From DASZGI01 sp035938995 (lineage in GTDB: Bacteria > Actinomycetota > Actinomycetes > Streptomycetales > Catenulisporaceae): 6,781 nucleotides of DNA. The position numbers were made by a program, and so were the translations under genes. Position 1 is the stretch's first letter; every line of letters starts with the position of its first letter. Positions 4,192-6,781 of the stretch are shown here, piece after piece. Below the pieces are notes generated by a model that made no database searches, was not told the DNA's origin, and saw only the letters and a list, made by a program, of their open reading frames with translations. Location: contig NZ_DASZGI010000182.1 of NCBI RefSeq assembly GCF_035938995.1, positions 1 to 6,781 on the forward strand, written 5' to 3'.

Positions 4192-6781
4192 TCAGAACCC
4201 GCTGTCGCCGGGACCGCGGTTGATGGTGTAGTTGCCGGGGTTGTTCAGGCCGCCGGAGGCGGCGCCGGTGACCGTGACGTAGTTGGCAGTCATGCTGCCG
4301 GTGACGTTGTTGATGTCGATGCCGTAGGTTCCGGCGCCGTTGATCGCCAGGTGGTCAAGCGTCAGGTTGCTGATCTGCTTGCCATAGCTGAGCAGCACGC
4401 CCTGGTACGTCGCGTTGGTGATGGTGTTGTTCTGCACGGTAACCGGCTGGGTGATGTCATATTGCTCCGCGTAGATCCACAGCGCGCCGAGCGATGAGTT
4501 CCAGTTCGAGTTGAACGAGCCGGCTCGGATCATCGCGTTGTTCGCGACCATCGTCGGTCCGGTGAAACCGCCGCCGAACCACGTGCTGATCGTGATGCCG
4601 GAGCCGAAAGCCACCGTGTCCGTGACCAGGTTGCCGTCCACGCTGTTGTTCGCGCCGCCGTAGACGCCGATGCCGTTGGCCTGGATCGGCGACTCGACTG
4701 TGTTGAGGTCGAGCGCGCAGTTGGTGACGAAGCCGTTCTCCGAGTCGAGCGCGAGTTCGTCGTCGCCGGTGTTGCGCACCTGGGTCTGGTCGACCCGGGA
4801 GTTCGTAGTGCCGCCGTTGAAGTGCACTCCGTCGGCGAACACGTCGCGCACGCGCGCGCCGGTCACATACAAGCCGTTGCCCGAGTCGGTCCAGATGCCG
4901 ACCTTGGTGTGCTCGATCCAGACGTCGTAGATAAGCGAACCCGGGTTGAAGTTCCCTTCGATGCCTGCCGCACCGGAGTTGTTGTTGCGGGAGGTCTGAT
5001 CGCCGGTCATGCTCAGGTCTGCTATCAGGTTCTTGCCTCCGGTGGCGAACAGGCCGCCGGAGCCGTTCACCGAGGTGGACTGGATCGTGGTGTACCACTC
5101 GCCGGCGCCGCGTACCGCCACGTTGTTAAGGCTGAGCTGGCCGGAGATCAGGTAGGTCCCGGCCGGGAACCATAGGCCGGTTCCGGTGCCGGACAGCGCG
5201 CTCAGGGCGTTGTTGATAGCGGAGGTGTCGTCGGCGCCGCTGTTCGGGGTCACACCGTAGTTCGTGATCGAGGTGTATCCGGTCGGCATCGTGTACGCCG
5301 CGTCGACCTGCTCGGCGTCGACGACGTCGATCGTGTACGACGATGCGTTGTCTCCGGAGTCCTTCTGAAGCTTGAGCACGGTGCCTGCGGGCCAGTTTCC
5401 GATCAGTGCGCGGGTCTCGTCGTAGAAGTGGTGCGCCGGGCCGTTGCTGGGGGAGTGGGTGTCTGTGTAGCCGCCGCCGTACAGCCACGAGTACTGAGTC
5501 GTCAGGTTCAGATCCTGGATGTGGTTGCCGTTCGCGTACAACGCGAGGGCGGCGGTGGCCGTCGAGCCGTCGGAATTGTCAGGGATCGAGTACCGCAGCA
5601 CGATCGAGTTCGCGGCCTGGGTGAGGCTGAACTGCACGTACTGGCCGGTCGAGGTCAGCTGCACGGCCTGGCGGGCGGTGGATTCGGCCTGGATGCTCGG
5701 GTACGAGGTGCTGGCGGACAGGACTGCGCCGTTCGTCTGCGCTTTCGCGGCTGGGTACTCGACATACGGCACGGTCGCACCCTGCGCCGCGAGCGCGGCG
5801 CCGCCGGTGACTGTCACGTGGTCGATGGCGATGTTGCCGCTGTCGCCGGAATCGGTCTGATAGCCGATCAGGTTCAGTCCGGTGCGCAGGCTCAGGTTCG
5901 TGCTCGCGTTCAGCCAGCCGTTGCCGGCGGGCAGGCTGAGCTGCTGGTTCTTCACGCCGTTGAGGTAGAGCGAGATGGTCTGCGTGGAACCGGTGGTGTT
6001 GGCGTACGCGAGGGCCACGGGATAGCTGCCGGCGGACGGCGCGTCGGCGTCGATGATCACCTCGGCGCCCTGCGTCGTGAAGCCGGTCAGGTATCCGGTG
6101 CCGGTGTAGCCCGGGATCGAGGTGGCGACGCTCGGGCCTCCCTCGAAGTACGCGGTCTCGGCCTCATAGACCTGGCCGGACGGCGGGGGCGTAGAACCGG
6201 ACGGAGATGCAGATGGAGACGCGGACGCCGAGGGCGAACCGCTGGCAACGCTCACCTGGGTCACGGTGAGGTTGTCGAGGTTGACGTTGCCGGTGTCGGT
6301 GGTGTCGAACTTGTAGGCGACGGTGTTGTTGCCGGTGTTGAGGGTGACGTTTTCGGTTTCGGTGGTCCAGGTGTTCCAGTCGGCGGTGACGGGCAGGGTG
6401 ATCTGCTTGAGTTTGGAGCTGTTGGTGTAGAGGGAGAGGGTCATGGTCGAGCCGGTGCCGTTGGAGTAGCGCAGGGTGAGTGCGTAGGTGCCGGCGTTGG
6501 GTGCGTTGACGGTGAAGGTCGTGTCGGCGGTGCCTTTGTTGGTGTCGGTGTATCCGGCGACGAATCCGGTTCCGGTGTAGCCGGTGTGATCGGTGGCGAC
6601 GACCGCGCCACCCGACAGCGACGCGTTCTCCGCCTCATACACCGTCGCTGCTGTCACGGTGAGGTTGTCGAGGTTGACGTTGCCGGTGTCGGTGGTGTCG
6701 AACTTGTAGGCGACGGTGTTGTTGCCGGTGTTGAGGGTGACGTTTTCGGTTTCGGTGGTCCAGGTGTTCCAGTCGGCGGTG
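4192..6781 (-). CDS. Multi-CBM glycoside hydrolase family 87 alpha-1,3-glucanase/mycodextranase (N-terminus missing)
   Basis: This is a large enzyme predicted to cleave alpha-1,3-glucan or nigeran, polymers of fungal walls and dental-type biofilms. The frame is open to the right edge (862 visible residues). The GTG at 6657 sits inside a repeated domain and is not the start. Counting that GTG as residue 1, the order is: the tail of one CBM35/CBM6-type module (before residue 3), a second module (3-133, YEAEN at 6-10), a Ser/Pro/Ala linker (about 138-161), a third, diverged module (163-284, YEAET), a beta-sandwich (about 297-455), and a right-handed beta-helix opening with YGVTPNSGADDTSAINNAL (467-485). 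D609, D632 and D633 reproduce the D-(22 residues)-DD spacing of the catalytic aspartates known in GH87. It ends at GPGDSGF and appears complete at the C-terminus. A signal peptide is expected but lies outside the window. Mutanase cannot be told from mycodextranase by reading alone. Confidence 0.88.
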   Translation of the reverse strand, partial: TADWNTWTTETENVTLNTGNNTVAYKFDTTDTGNVNLDNLTVTAATVYEAENASLSGGAVVATDHTGYTGTGFVAGYTDTNKGTADTTFTVNAPNAGTYALTLRYSNGTGSTMTLSLYTNSSKLKQITLPVTADWNTWTTETENVTLNTGNNTVAYKFDTTDTGNVNLDNLTVTQVSVASGSPSASASPSASPSGSTPPPSGQVYEAETAYFEGGPSVATSIPGYTGTGYLTGFTTQGAEVIIDADAPSAGSYPVALAYANTTGSTQTISLYLNGVKNQQLSLPAGNGWLNASTNLSLRTGLNLIGYQTDSGDSGNIAIDHVTVTGGAALAAQGATVPYVEYPAAKAQTNGAVLSASTSYPSIQAESTARQAVQLTSTGQYVQFSLTQAANSIVLRYSIPDNSDGSTATAALALYANGNHIQDLNLTTQYSWLYGGGYTDTHSPSNGPAHHFYDETRALIGNWPAGTVLKLQKDSGDNASSYTIDVVDAEQVDAAYTMPTGYTSITNYGVTPNSGADDTSAINNALSALSGTGTGLWFPAGTYLISGQLSLNNVAVRGAGEWYTTIQSTSVNGSGGLFATGGKNLIADLSMTGDQTSRNNNSGAAGIEGNFNPGSLIYDVWIEHTKVGIWTDSGNGLYVTGARVRDVFADGVHFNGGTTNSRVDQTQVRNTGDDELALDSENGFVTNCALDLNTVESPIQANGIGVYGGANNSVDGNLVTDTVAFGSGITISTWFGGGFTGPTMVANNAMIRAGSFNSNWNSSLGALWIYAEQYDITQPVTVQNNTITNATYQGVLLSYGKQISNLTLDHLAINGAGTYGIDINNVTGSMTANYVTVTGAASGGLNNPGNYTINRGPGDSGF
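6175..6246 (-). other. Ser/Pro/Ala-rich linker between CBM modules 2 and 3
   Basis: About 24 codons encode a low-complexity chain of Ser-Pro-Ser-Ala repeats ending in PPPSG (residues about 138-161, counting the GTG at 6657 as 1). Such linkers are typical flexible joints in secreted actinomycete polysaccharide hydrolases. It separates the near-identical outer modules from the diverged third module that sits next to the catalytic part. Confidence 0.8.
6260..6388. repeat. Direct repeat copy A, 129 bp, inside CBM module 2
   Basis: This segment is identical at every base to 6653-6781. It encodes the C-terminal 43 residues of the second binding module (from TADWNTW to NLTVT). The inner boundary is sharp: 6259 and 6652 already differ, because copy A is followed by the linker and copy B by another module. 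Confidence 0.95.
6653..6781. repeat. Direct repeat copy B, 129 bp, tail of CBM module 1, runs off the edge
   Basis: This is a perfect copy of 6260-6388 with an offset of 393 bp, exactly 131 codons, so the binding modules are in-frame tandem units. Identity holds to the last base of the window, so the true length of the repeat and the number of modules are unknown. Confidence 0.95.

Noticed and set aside
4457..5098. Arg-rich 213-residue minus-strand ORF inside the GH87 gene
   Set aside because: It is an off-frame shadow; the GH87 frame contains the catalytic aspartates and beta-helix motifs over the same bases.
6655..6657. GTG as the start of the GH87 gene
   Set aside because: The codon lies inside NLTVT at the end of a binding module, the same point as residues 129-133 of the next copy, and the frame continues open to the right edge.
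6260..6781. Repeat pair considered as a mobile-element terminal repeat or CRISPR-like array
   Set aside because: The repeats are coding, in frame, direct, 129 bp long and separated by the rest of a homologous protein domain. There is no transposase and no spacer pattern.

Overview
The window is high-GC DNA with strongly G/C-ending codons, twin-arginine export and large secreted carbohydrate-active enzymes. This fits an actinomycete of the Streptomyces/Catenulispora kind (an inference from style; there is no taxonomic marker here). Both ends cut through genes.

Layout. (1) 1-1929, plus strand: a Tat-exported purple-acid-phosphatase-like metallophosphoesterase whose first codons lie left of the window. 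(2) 1930-2125: a convergent intergenic gap with a strong imperfect hairpin, probably a two-way terminator. (3) 2126-3001, minus strand: a cytoplasmic-looking helical protein resembling the mostly fungal DUF3632 family. (4) 3002-3194: a divergent intergenic gap with a spaced inverted repeat but no convincing promoter. (5) 3195-3911, plus strand: an unrecognised 238-residue protein, followed by a 38-codon ORF overlapping its stop by ATGA. (6) 4025-4191: a convergent gap with a perfect 15-bp hairpin, the clearest terminator here. (7) 4192 to the right edge, minus strand: a large secreted-type glycoside hydrolase with at least three N-terminal carbohydrate-binding modules and a GH87 alpha-1,3-glucanase/mycodextranase beta-helix. 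Its start lies beyond the right edge.

The two outer genes encode extracellular scavenging enzymes: one releases phosphate, the other attacks alpha-1,3-glucan, a fungal cell-wall and biofilm polymer. The middle block (about 2.0-4.1 kb) is accessory-like, with weaker codon bias in places and poorly known proteins. The four main genes do not form an operon: each neighbouring pair is convergent or divergent. The most notable sequence signals are a 129-bp perfect in-frame direct repeat running off the right edge (a recently duplicated or homogenised binding module), the codon style of that module, large insertions in the phosphatase, and a DUF3632-like gene near a fungal-wall hydrolase. No CRISPR array, tRNA, rRNA or insertion sequence was seen, and I see no clear evidence of a wholly new system.
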